Shown: positions 52,468 to 62,230, numbered from the stretch's first letter. The stretch is 64,000 nt of DNA from Lucinisca nassula (GCA_963580285.1 OY757010.1:152850714-152914713); one strand, 5' to 3'. Program-made: numbers and translations. The notes: generated by a model not told the origin, from the sequence alone.

Positions 52468-52775
52468 GCCGGCCTTTATAGCTCAGTTGGATGCGCGTCT
52501 GACTGGTGATCAGAAGGACGCGGGCTCGATACCTGCCGGAGTCGGCAACATTCTTTCGTGGAGATTGATCATGAAATCTTTTCTACGGTCATTCACTCCC
52601 TTCCGCTGATTAAAGAATGGCAGTTGTCAGTTCTGGCGAAAGAATGTGCACTGTACTGGTTAACCACTTATGCTTAAGCCTGCCCAGGGAAAGTGTGGAT
52701 AGGTTAAATGACCGGCTCAAAAATGACCTAAAATAGTGTTGACTGGGCCGTTAAACTCCAAAACAAACAAACTGT
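52468..52775 (+). mobile_element. tRNA-derived SINE (family S1) with 12-bp target-site duplication
   Basis: Head CCTTTATAGCTCAGTTGGAT GCGCG...GCGGGCTCGATACCTGCC, body, tail CCGTTAAACTCCAAAACAAA CAAACT. CCAGCAGATGAT directly flanks it on both sides (52456-52467 and 52776-52787), proof of a retroposition event. Confidence 0.9.
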
Positions 52776-53059
52776 CCAGCAGATGATTCACATGTAATAT
52801 AAAGCCTTAATTATTTTCCCTGAAAAATAATACAAATAAGAAGATGCAATCTGCTAGCCTTGATTAGTGCTTGAAGATTTAAAATCAATTAATGTTAACC
52901 TGAACAGCATTTCAATGATCATTGTCAAGTTAGCAGGTTATAATAAGGATGTAATTATGATATGTTTTTGAAAAAAATTCCAGATGCCTTTCAAAAGTCA
53001 CATTTTTCATTACACAAGTATGCTGGATTCTAGTCTTGCAGAAATCCCTGAGACACCAA

Positions 53060-53292
53060 GACCCAATTGTTCAAAGCCTTGTTAACTTAACGAACTTGTT
53101 AGTGGTCACATTAACTCTCCAGCAAGTGAGTATCTAATATAGAACTATTTTTGCTAAAAAATGTGACAAGCTTTTGCATTTGCAATAGCTACATACATTT
53201 TCCACGAAATGTTAGTATATTTACCATAATAAACTATCAGTTGTAACGATATTTTAACAGACAACATTATTAGTTTTGAAAAACTGGCCACC
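53060..53292. mobile_element. Group B MITE, diverged
   Basis: ACCCAATTGTTCAAAGCCTT GTTAAC ... GTTTTGAAAAACTGGCC; hairpin AATGTGACAAGCTTTTGC / GCAATAGCTACATACATTTT. Confidence 0.6.
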
Positions 53293-53423
53293 TCAAGTCT
53301 TCAATCCAAGACCAATATATTTGTAATGAAAATTTTTGTGATATATAACAAAAGTTGTAAAGATTCTATGCTTATTGCAACATATCAACCTGGCTGATCA
53401 AGAAAAACAGCCCGTAAATTTAC

Positions 53424-53581
53424 CGTGATTTCTCTACTTGTAACATTGCCATCAGAATGTTGTCTGTGTATGAACCAGGCTACCCGAGGTTCTGGGTTCC
53501 CTTCAAATCGACAATCAAAGGTTGCTGTTAAATGTAGTGGCACAGAAACTGATCTAAGAGAAGAGGTAAACACAGGTGGCC
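53424..53581 (-). CDS. IgSF gene exon 3: N-terminal half of an Ig domain
   Basis: 158 nt, phase 1 to 0, acceptor CTTATTTCAG, donor ACG|GTAAAT. Encodes GPPVFTSSLRSVSVPLHLTA, Cys in TFDCRFEGNPEPR, Trp in VAWFIHRQ, sequon NVT and SREIT. Joins exon 4. Confidence 0.92.
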
Positions 53582-53637
53582 CTGAAATAAGCATGAAGAA
53601 ACATTTGATAATCTTTCAAGAGGAAAGAAGGCAAGTA

Positions 53638-53847
53638 CAGTGAAATTCCTATATTAAGACAACCTTTGGGACTGTTCAAAAGTGGTCTTTAAGACCACTT
53701 TTGAACAGTCCCAAAGGTGGTCTCTGATCAAAGAACACTGTATTCAGAAAATGAAAAGACAAAAAAACTGCAGCCTACTAAATAAGCTTTGTGCAGCAGA
53801 ATTAGTCTTATTTCTAGGTGGTCTTAATAGCGGAATTTTACAGTGAA
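53638..53847. mobile_element. Group E MITE
   Basis: ACAGTGAAATTCCTATATTA AGAC and GTCTTAATAGCGGAATTTTA CAGT are inverted ends. Inner palindrome GACTGTTCAAAAGTGGTCTT / AAGACCACTTTTGAACAGTC is perfect over 20 bp. Confidence 0.85.
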
Positions 53848-54139
53848 CTTTCCATTAGCATCTAATTATTTCATGTTTTTGTTTCCTTTGGTGTCTCTGA
53901 TGGGAGCTGTGGGTTAATTGTATTGATTCCTGATCATTGCCTTCACTTCTATTTATTTCCCTCCATGCGGTAATACGGTAGAAAATACTGAAGTTGTCAC
54001 ATCAATAACGGTACTTTTTCAAGTTAATTGCTGACATGTCATAACACCATAACCGATTAGCAATTTAAGATACAGTTATATAAACTCATTTAGCTCGACA
54101 CACATGATAAACATGAGCTGCAGCCGATATACTCAAAAG

Positions 54140-54332
54140 ATCCACTATTAAGACCAGCTAAAATTAAGACAAATTCTGATTTGAAAAGCTTATTTAGAAG
54201 GATGCAGTTATTACTGCTTTGTGAATTCTGCACACAATGTCTTCTGATCAGGGACCACCTAAGGAATGTTCTTAAAGACCACTTTTGAACAGTCCTAAAG
54301 GTGGTCTTAATATATGAATTTTACTGTATTTC
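54140..54332. mobile_element. Group E MITE, reverse orientation
   Basis: TCCACTATTAAGACCAGC ... GGTGGTCTTAATATATGAAT TTTACTGT. One palindrome arm is shortened. Confidence 0.65.
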
Positions 54333-54394
54333 CATGTTGCAATTAATTTTCTTGAAGATGTATCCACCCAACTTAACCTTCACAGTATACTGAA

Positions 54395-54775
54395 CATAGA
54401 GGATCTTACATGAGTGTTCATGTATTAGTGAATTTATTAAACGAGTTGAGGAAAAGGAATAAAATGTGAGGCTTTGCCGAGCATTTTATCCCTTTTCCTC
54501 AACGAGTTTAATAAATTCAGTAATACATGAACACGAATGCAAGATTCTATTTATCATATGACATTTAAAACGCATTTTATTCACGATTGTTTAAAACAAT
54601 GTCAAAATTCCGTCATTAGTAAACGCAATGTCGTAAAGGACGTCGTACATGTAACGTTACGGGACGTATCTACCTAATTTGCATATTTAATCCACTAGTG
54701 GATTATCGAAAATATTACATGGCGTTATTACACCCTCAGACGCGACGTCATATGATAAATTTCAATAATACTCTT
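54395..54775. mobile_element. Foldback element around GTTGAGGAAAAGG
   Basis: GTTCATGTATTAGTGAATTT ATTAAAC...GTTGAGGAAAAGGAATAAAA TG pairs with CATTTTATCCCTTTTCCTCA AC...GTAATACATGAAC (54417-54533). A second layer pairs TCATATGACATTT with CGACGTCATATGATAAA. A related palindrome is at 55.19-55.34 kb. Confidence 0.7.
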
Positions 54776-54971
54776 ACCCGATTTTTCAGCCATTTCTTTT
54801 GTATGATTTCATTTTTTACTATGGATTCAGAAGCAGAATGGAAAACAGTATAGATCTTGATGAGCCAGCTGTTCTTGATCTATTTTGTTTCCAAAAAAAG
54901 ATACATCTAGCTTAACCATGTCCCGTTTACTAATGGCAGAATATTGACAATTTTTGTAGAAAAATCACGTT

Positions 54972-55171
54972 TTAACCCTTCTCTTGCTGAATATTCATTT
55001 AAGCCACACCCATTTCTGTCTATCAACCAATCAAATTACTTGATTTAATTTATTGCTACAAATTCATAAACTGAATACCAAACAGTGTAGATCCTGATCA
55101 GATGCCATCTGATCTGGATCTACACTGTTTGCAAAGATAGGGGTTGTCGTGAACAGCAAGATAAGGGTTAA
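54972..55171. mobile_element. TTAA-flanked palindromic MITE (group C)
   Basis: TTAA, CCCTTCTCTTGCTG ... CAGCAAGATAAGGG, TTAA; body 192 bp. Palindrome GATCCTGATCAGATG / CCATCTGATCTGGATC is shorter than in other copies. Confidence 0.8.
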
Positions 55172-55189
55172 ATGTCATTTGATAAACAT

Positions 55190-55345
55190 CTTGCATACAT
55201 GCTCATGTATTATTGAATTTATTCAACTCGTTGAGGAAAAGGGATAAAATGCTCAGCAAAGTCTCACATTTTAGCACTTTTCCTCAACGAGTTTACTAAA
55301 TTCAATAATACATGAACACTCATGTAATATCCTCTATGTTTTTAA
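55190..55345. repeat. Foldback repeat around GTTGAGGAAAAGG
   Basis: CATGCTCATGTATTATTGAA TTTATT...CGTTGAGGAAAAGGGATAAA ATG pairs with CATTTTAGCACTTTTCCTCA ACG...TTCAATAATACATGAACA. Same family as 54.4 kb. Confidence 0.7.
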
Positions 55346-55353
55346 CCGTTTTA

Positions 55354-55516
55354 AGTGAGTGAGTTTTAGTTTAACGTCCCACCAACAGCTAAGGTCATAC
55401 GGAGACGGGACCTCGGTTTAAAGACTCATCCGAAAGTCTGGAGAAGCCCGGGATCGAACCTGCGATCCCTGGTTTACAAGGCAAGTAGCGTAACCACTGC
55501 ACCACGGAGGCTCCTT
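55354..55516 (-). mobile_element. tRNA-derived SINE (family S5), best copy
   Basis: Minus reading: GGAGCCTCCGTGGTGCAGTG GTTACGC...GGATCGCAGGTTCGATCCCG GG (A and B boxes), then CTCCAGACTTTCGGATGAGT CTTTAAACCGAGG and a tail GTTGGTGGGACGTTAAACTA AAACTCACTCAC. Confidence 0.82.
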
Positions 55517-55734
55517 AACCGTTTTAAGGGGGCCATTTATAATAAAAATCTAAAAGTTGTGATTATTTATTTCTCATTTGCAAAAAGCAAGCAACTCAAA
55601 CACAACTGACAATGATGCATTTTCTTTCAATTAAATCTGTCACAATTATAAATAACTGCATGAAAAATCAATGTTATAGAGAAAAGCTATTAAACCATTT
55701 TTTACTGGAAACCCCAAAACGGGTACCCTGGCAA

Positions 55735-55800
55735 ACATGGCATGCCTAGATCATATGCTGCAGAATGCGTCTGATCAGGGCCTACACTGTTTGCAGAAAG
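55735..55800. repeat. Decayed GATC palindrome
   Basis: GGCAAACATGGCATGCCTAG ATCATATGC / GTCTGATCAGGGCCTACACT GTTTGC; the left arm has diverged. Confidence 0.5.
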
Positions 55801-55959
55801 TTAAGCCAGTTTCCAAATAAATTTTGAAGAAAACACTGCCTGACACCCCTAAATTTTTAAATGGGCTCCTGCTATATATAAGAAGAATGATTCCATTTGG
55901 TACAAAAAGGTTTAAAGTTTAAAATTGTTAAGCCTCAGGGTGCTATGATTCTGAATTCT

Positions 55960-56336
55960 AATGCACTTACGTATGTAACGCGACGTCTGATTGGATAACG
56001 TCAAAAATTGGCGACAGTATATTCCACGATATACTGTCAGAAATCCGACGTCACCACGTAACGTCGTTTTTCATTGGCTGACATTTGGTTTTACGCAGCT
56101 CACAATGCCTGCCGCTTTGTGCAAAATAGTACAATTTTTAACAAAACAACCAAATAAGTGCATTAGAATGGGGATAACTGTATTGAAAATTGTCATTTGG
56201 GGAGGTAAATCGATGGTTTTACGGTCGCAAATTCCGTTTTACGGCTTCGCTGATGCGTCGCGGTAAAACAAAATTTCCGAACGTAAAACCACCGATTTAC
56301 CATTCCAAATGACAATTTTGAATACAGTTATCCCCT
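55960..56336. mobile_element. Foldback element ending next to exon 2
   Basis: GGGGATAACTGTATTGAAAA TTGTCATTTGG...GGTAAATCGATGGTTTTACG at 56171-56223 pairs with CGTAAAACCACCGATTTACC ATTCC...ACAGTTATCCCC (56283-56335). It ends 15 bp from the edge of exon 2, beside the donor. The left part, with ACGTC-rich motifs (55975-56080), may be a separate element. Confidence 0.7.
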
Positions 56337-56351
56337 AAATATGAAGCATAC

Positions 56352-56636
56352 CTTGAACAATCAATTCACCAACATCACTATATCGAACAACATTTAACAA
56401 TGGATTTCTGCCTTCACATTTATAGATGCCTGCATCAGGGTACATAACTGGATATATTCTGTAAGTGCTCTCCCCTCCCTTCTCCCTGGTAACAGTATCC
56501 GTGGTTACATTCTCTCCATCTCGAGTCCAGGTTATCAAGGCAGCTGGGAGACTGTCAATTTTACACTGGAGAAGTACTGGATCACCCAGAATCACTGTCT
56601 CACCCTTGGGACTGAGACTAAAAGTTGTACTTATGT
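56352..56636 (-). CDS. IgSF gene exon 2: complete Ig domain
   Basis: 285 nt, phase 1 to 1, acceptor CTTTACAG, donor G|GTATGC. Encodes ISTTFSLSPKGETVILGDPV, Cys in LLQCKIDSL, Trp in ITWTRDGENVT, DAGIYKCEGRNPLLNVVRYS and GELIVQ. One uninterrupted exon, unlike most Ig domains here. Confidence 0.93.
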
Positions 56637-56714
56637 CTGTAAAGTAAAATGCAAGAAAATTAATTTTTGTGTGTCTTTAAAAATCTTTTAGATAATCAAC
56701 AATTATGTTTACAT

Positions 56715-56980
56715 ATACACCACAACCTCTTTACAACATGGTTTATTATAACACTATTTAGGATATAACATGGTTTAAAGATGGATCCCAAAAATGCACT
56801 GATTATATAGAAAAATGCCCATAAATTGCCAACCTCAGGAATGCATAGATTATAAAGAAAAATGACCATAAATGGTCATTTTTCTATATAATCTATTCAT
56901 TTCTGTGTGTCTATAATATGTTTGTTTAACTAACATGGTTTCTGCAATGGACCCAAACAATATTGTTGCCAAGATATTGT
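56715..56980. mobile_element. Group G MITE
   Basis: ACACCACAACCTCTTTACAA CATGG ... CCAAGATATTGTAGTGTA. Interior has AATGACCATAAATGGTCATT and TATAGATTATA-type hairpins. Confidence 0.65.
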
Positions 56981-56984
56981 AGTG

Positions 56985-57250
56985 TATTGGCTTGTTATTT
57001 TGCCATTCTGTGGTCCCGTAATACCATTAAGGGTCATGCTGGACCAGTCAATAAACCAACCACGCTTTTTCAGGACAGCCTCAAGCCTTCTAAGCAGCTG
57101 AACCAGTATAGTGTACATCCTTTCTCTAGTAACTAACACATGCACTTTATGAATCAGTGGAAGGGAAGCAAAGATCATTGAAAATATACAATCAATTTCC
57201 AAAGAAGAAATTGTTACAACCTCCTGATCCTGTTAGAAAGCCATCTAATT
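56985..57250 (-). mobile_element. S1 SINE, degraded, minus orientation
   Basis: CCATTAAGGGTCATGCTGGA CCAGTC...AAGCCTTCTAAGCAG...GAATCAGTGGAAGGGAAGC...AACCTCCTGATCCTG keeps the S1 order with many changes. Confidence 0.5.
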
Positions 57251-57340
57251 AAATCACTTGGTCCACATTTCAAATGGAACACATCATTAAATACTAAAAC
57301 TAAGCTTATTTAACAGCTTGCCTACTTAACAACTCACTTT

Positions 57341-57679
57341 ATGTCAGGAACTATTGAGACCCTTGGATCATCTTTCCCCTCAAAATCTTCTCGTCTCAAC
57401 TATTGGTCAAGACTTTTGGTGCCTAATTTAAATGGGCCCTGTCAAGCGGTTTTGGTACTTATCGCTTATGCAGTCTCGCCAGAACCTTCACTGCTCGCTC
57501 ATACAAGCAGAGAATCAAGAGGAACCTTCAGACAGAAAGCCATATCCCTGGCCCCTCTGAATGGCTGGGCATGCGCAGTTAAAATTTGTCATGACGGAAT
57601 GCTCGAAGACACAAATTCGCTTGGCGGGGCTCAAATGATGTCCCATGAAACTTTATGGTTGACGGTTAAAATAACATGA
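57341..57679 (+). other. Unexplained 112-codon open frame in intron 1
   Basis: Uninterrupted frame from ATG to stop, e.g. YAVSPEPSLLAHTSRESRGT and SLAPLNGWACAVKICHDGML. Composition (G+C and amino acids) looks more like real coding or structural RNA sequence than the A/T-rich intron around it. I recognise no domain. It could be a fragment of a processed transcript, the reverse or forward strand of an RNA gene, or chance. Confidence 0.3.
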
Positions 57680-57756
57680 CACAACAAGACTCAGACAATC
57701 ATACCTGGGAATTTGATGTGTATGTATAACACTACACTTTTTGCTTGTCATCATGT

Positions 57757-57960
57757 TCACATGTCTGTGTAATCAACGCCTCTCTAAACCCCACTTTATA
57801 TAGAGAAAACTTGGGTTTACAGGGGTATGTATTATTTTCCTAATTTCTGCTCCAAGACATAGATTGTGGGTACTCGTTAGAACCGCCTCAATGAGGCGGT
57901 TCTAACGAGCACCCACAACCTGTGTTTGGAGCACTAACAAGCAAAATATCATGAATTGGT
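57757..57960. mobile_element. Group A MITE
   Basis: AACCCCACTTTATATAGAGA AAAC, palindrome GTGGGTACTCGTTAGAACCG CCTCA / TGAGGCGGTTCTAACGAGCA CCCAC at 57866-57917, nearly perfect. Confidence 0.75.
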
Positions 57961-58023
57961 ATCAGAAAAGTAACAATTTTGGAGTCAAGAAAGAATACAC
58001 TATGCGGGTATATATATTATCAT

Positions 58024-58640
58024 AACAAGAGGCTCAATGAGCCTAAACCGCTCACCTGAGGAACTTAAGTTTTAACAATTCACAGACTTGACTACTAAAT
58101 CTGCTAATAGAATCCAGCCCATTGACCCTTACAGGATATAAGTCATCATTATTGCATTGCATTCCAAGTTTGAGACTTCTAGCTTCTATAGTTCCTGAGA
58201 AATCTTTGACGAAAATTTAACATTGGTCAAAATGGAGAGAAAGAAGAATGAAAGAACAGATGAACAAATAAGCTGAGAAAGCCCAATGTCTCTTACACAA
58301 AATAAGTCATCATTATTCTATTGAATACCAAATTTGATGCTTCTAGCTTTTATAGTTCCTGAGAAATCTTTGATTAAAAATTTAACATTGGTCTATTATC
58401 TCTATATGGAGAGAAAGAAGAATGAAGGAACAAATGAACCAGACTAGCTCCAAAACCTAATGCAGCCTTTCCCCTTGCCCAATGGTGCTACACATAAAAT
58501 TTAAACAAGACTGGTTGACTGCCTTCTGAAATATGCTTCATTGAAAGTGTGGACGACGGATGGACGGAGACAGACGACGGACTCCGGAGCCTTGGTATAC
58601 TATCAGCTCACTGGAGCCTTTGGCTCAGGTGAGCTAAAAA
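58024..58640 (+). mobile_element. Pearl/Helentron-like element
   Basis: Left AACAAGAGGCTCAATGAGCC, CCGCTCACCTGAGG. Two core units marked by TTCCTGAGAAATCTTTGA (58192, 58359). Microsatellite GGACGACGGATGGACGG, hairpin GGAGCCTTTGGCTC, AGGTGAGCTAAAAA. Confidence 0.8.
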
Positions 58641-61410
58641 TTCAAGTCGCTATTTCTGTCACAACATTTTCCCTACGTTAAGTCTATGGGCAAATTTTTT
58701 TGTCTCTCAAGGTCACGTAACTCCGAGGTCAATATTCCGATTCGGCCCAAAATCGAACTTAACCGAGATTTTATGCCTGTCCTCGTTACCTGCAAGTTTG
58801 AAGCTGATATGAATAAAAATAAAGTTGCTATCGTGGTCACAACGTATTTTTTTATGCTCAAGGGCAGGTAACTCCAAGGTAAATATTCCGATTCGGCCAA
58901 AAATCGAACTTAACCGAGATTTTATGTCTGTCCTCGTTACCTGCAAGTTTGAAGCTGATCTGAAAAAAATTCAAGTCGCTATCGTAGTCGCAACATTTTC
59001 CCTAATTAAGTCTATGGGCAAATTTTTTGTCGCTCAAGGTCACGTAACTCCGAGGACAATATTCCGATTCGGCCCAAAATTGAACTTAACCAAGATTTTA
59101 TGCCTGTCCTCGTTACCTGCAAGTTTGAAGCTGATATGAATAAAAATAAAGTTGCTATCGTGGTCACAACGTATTTTTTTATGCTCAAGGGCAGGTAACT
59201 CCAAGGCAAATAATCCGATTCGGCCCAAAATCGAACTTAACCGAGATTTTATGTCTGTCCTCGTTACCTGCAAGTTTGAAGCTGATCTGAAAAAAAAATT
59301 CAAGTCGCTATCGTAGTCACAACATTTTCCCTATGTAAAGTCTATGGGCAAATTTTTTGTCGCTCAAGGTCATGTAACTCCGAGGTCAATATTCCGATTC
59401 GAACTTAACTGAGATTTTATGCCTGTCCACGTTACCTGCAAGTTTGAAGCTGATCTGAATAAAAATAAAGTTGCTATCGTGGTCACAACGTATTTTTTAA
59501 TGCTCAAGGGCAGGTAACTCCAAGGCAAATAATCCGATTCGGCCCAAAATCGAACTTGACCGAGATTTTATGCCTGTACTGGTTATCTGCAAGAATGAAG
59601 TCGATCAGAAAAAAATTGACGGAGCTAGAGTGATGACAAGCTTTTTCCTATGTGAAGTCTATGGGAGCTAGATGTTGCCATGGCAACCAGAGTTCCACTC
59701 AGATCTGCCTGAAAACCTAATGAAGCCTTTCCACTTGCCCAATAATGCAACACATGAAATTTGATCAAAGTTGGCCAAGTAGTCTTTAAGATATACATTT
59801 TTGAAATTCCCATTAACCCTAATGCAAAAACACACAAGGGCAGGTAACTCCTAAGTGAATGATCCGATTCTGCCAGTTATCGAACTTGACCGAGATTTCA
59901 TGGCTGTGCTGGTTATCTGCAAGAATAAAGCCAATCTGAAAATAATTGAAGCAGCTACGGTGATGACAACATTCTCCCCATGTTAAGTCAATAGGCAATT
60001 TTTTCAACGCTCAAGGGCACGTAACTCCTGAGTGAATAATCCGATTCAGCCCAAAATCGAACTTGATCGAGATTTCATGCCTGTCCTCGTTATCTGCAAG
60101 AATGAAGTCGATCAGAAAAAAATTGACGGAGCTAGAGTGATGACAAGCTTTTTCCTATGTTAAGCCTATGGGAGCTCTTTGTTGCTGTGGCAACCAGAGT
60201 TCTCATCCGATCTGCACGATAACCTAATACAGCCTTTCCCCCTACCTGATGATGGTTCATAGGAAATTTGATCAAGGCCGGCCCACTGGTTCCAGAGATA
60301 TACTTCGTTGAAAGTGTGGACGACGGATGACGGACGACGGCTCGTGGTATACTAATACCTCACATGAGCCTTCGGCTCAGGTAAGCTAATAATGCGACAC
60401 ATGAAATTTGATCAAAGTTGGCCAAGTAGTCTTTAAGATATACATTTTTGAAATTCCCATTAACCCTAATGCAAAAACACACAAGGGCAGGTAACTCCTA
60501 AGTGAATGATCCGATTCTGCCAGTTATAGAACTTGACCGAGATTTCATGGCTGTGCTGGTTATCTGCAAGAATAAAGCCAATCTGAAAATAATTGAAGCA
60601 GCTACGGTGATGACAACATTCTCCCCATGTTAAGTCAATAGGCAATTTTTTCAACGCTCAAGGGCACGTAACTCCTGAATGAATAATCCGATTCAGCCCA
60701 AAATCGAACTTGATCGAGATTTCATGCCTGTCCTCGTTATCTGCAAGAATGAAGTCGATCAGAAAAAAATTGACGGAGCTAGAGTGATGACAAGCTTTTT
60801 CCTAATTCCCATTAACCCTAATGCAAAAACACACAATGGCAGGTAACTCCTAAGTGAATGATCCGATTCTGCCAGTCATCGAACTTGACCGAGATTTCAT
60901 GGCTGTGCTGGTTATCTGCAAGAATAAAGCCAATCTGAAAATAATTGAAGCAGCTACGGTGATGACAACATTCTCCCCATGTTAAGTCAATAGGCAATTT
61001 ATTCAACGCTCAAGGGCATGTAACTCCTGAGTGAATAATCCGATTCAGCCCAAAATCGAACTTGATCGAGATTTCATGCCTGTCCTCGTTATCTGCAAGA
61101 ATGAAGACAATCAGAAAAAAATTGACGGAGCTAGAGTGATGACAAACTTTTTCCTATGTTAAGTCTATGGGAGCTATTTGTTGCCATGGCAACCAGAGTT
61201 CCAATCCGATCTGCCCGAAAACAGTATGCAGCCTTTCCCCCTACCTGATAATGCTTCACATGAAATTTGATCAAGATTGGCCCACTGGTTCCGGAGATAT
61301 ACTTCTTTGAAAGTGTGGACGACGGACGACGACGACGGACGACGACGACGGACGCCGGCTCGTGGTATACTAATACCTCACATGAGCCTTCGGCTCAGGT
61401 GAGCTAATGA
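58640..61410 (+). mobile_element. Pearl-like tandem multimer with two further 3' ends
   Basis: It continues from the preceding 3' end without a new 5' end. Core units carry CAAGTTTGAAGCTGAT(A/C)TGA and AACTCC(A/G)AGG, alternating two sub-types, then AGGGCAGGTAACTCCTAAGT units. 3' ends at 60310-60390 (GGACGACGGATGACGG, GAGCCTTCGGCTC, AGGTAAGCTAA) and 61318-61408 (GACGGACGACGACGAC, GAGCCTTCGGCTC, AGGTGAGCTAA). Short minus frames that recur here (58673-61006) are artefacts. Confidence 0.75.
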
Positions 61411-61489
61411 CATGATAGTGACAAATTTATCAAGATTGATCATATGGACAAGGCCTCTGGGTGGGTACATGTTCCGGCCTCATACTTAC

Positions 61490-61659
61490 ATGCCAATTCC
61501 AAGGATGTCTCACTGCTAGATAAAACTTGACTGCCTGCCTCCACAATACAGGTATAATTTCCAACATCATCACTTTCTACCTTATTTATCAGAAGTGTTC
61601 CATTACTATAAATAGACTGCCCGGATCTAGAAGGAAGCTGGTTACCATCCTTTTTCCAG
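61490..61659 (-). CDS. IgSF gene exon 1 of window: C-terminal half of an Ig domain
   Basis: 170 nt, phase 2 to 1, acceptor ATTTTCAG, donor T|GTAAGT. Encodes WKKDGNQLPSRSGQSIYSNG TLLINKVESDDVGNYTCIVE AGSQVLSSSETSLELA: strand-C Trp, sequon NGT and strand-F N-Y-T-C. The half-domain with the first Cys must lie on an upstream exon past base 64,000. Confidence 0.92.
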
Positions 61660-61682
61660 CTGAAAATAAAAACACGCGCAAA

Positions 61683-62000
61683 TTAACCCTTAAAGCACAA
61701 AGGAAATCTTTAGAGCAGATAGCAAATTTATTTTTTAAATTATTTTTCAGAGAAAATGAGGCTCAAAATTTCATGCGATTTTCTCTACCCAGCAGATGAT
61801 TTACATGTATTGTCACTCCAGACTTTCGGATGAGTCTTTAAACCGAGGTCTCGTCTCCGTATGACCTTAGCTGTTGGTGGGACGTAAAACTGAAACACTC
61901 ACTCACTCACATGTATTGTCAAGCCTTATTTTGTCTGAAAAATATAAAATATTTGAAAATGTCATCTGCAAATGTTGTGACTGGTAGTTTAAGTGTTAAT
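61683..62000. mobile_element. TTAA MITE (AACCCTTAAAGCAC type) containing an S5 SINE fragment
   Basis: TTAA, CCCTTAAAGCACAAAGG ... GGTAGTTTAAGTGTTAA. 61813-61912 is a plus-strand, 5'-truncated S5 SINE (CTCCAGACTTTCGGATGAGT CTTTAAACC ... GGTGGGACGTAAAACTGAAA CACTCACTCACTCAC). ACATGTATTGTCA occurs on both sides of it (61803, 61909), a 13-bp target-site duplication. Confidence 0.75.
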
Positions 62001-62119
62001 GAGCCAACAAAATGACCCTACATGAACAAAATACATGTATTTTACATTCCCTAAAAGCATGTCCAGGGGATATGCAACAGATTGCAAATGCAGTATGTTA
62101 CATAACACAAAGTAAGTTA

Positions 62120-62230
62120 AAATAAAACAAGGGCTGTTACAGGACTGCATGCCCATGCCTTGTCTCTGGAAAGAGTAGCTATAACAATAACCAGTGCTTC
62201 AGCTGAAGTGCACGACCCGCCGGATGCTTT
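62120..62230 (+). mobile_element. 5' fragment of a pearl-like element
   Basis: AACAAGGGCTGTTACAGGAC TGCATGCCCATGCC has the AACAAG(A/G)G(G/C) start and a subterminal CATGCCC block. The rest of the element is not seen; it may be cut by the retrotransposon that follows. Confidence 0.4.

Larger units (their letters stand above)
4261..61659 (-). other. Large IgSF transmembrane protein gene (3' part, 20 exons visible)
   Basis: Twenty minus-strand exons, each with AG acceptor and GT donor and with compatible phases, join into about 1,157 codons: half an Ig domain, nine full Ig domains, two FN3 domains, a transmembrane helix and a short basic cytoplasmic tail. Ig domains show the B-strand Cys, usually the C-strand Trp, and the Y-x-C motif. 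The family role is cell-surface adhesion or receptor function with the Ig/FN3 part outside the cell. Every domain boundary is a phase-1 intron. The first visible exon starts mid-domain, so the 5' end is outside the window. The Ig count and only two FN3 domains do not fit Dscam, Robo, Sidekick, contactin or turtle/IGSF9 well; a hemicentin-like or lineage-specific IgSF protein is possible. Ortholog not assigned. Confidence 0.9.
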
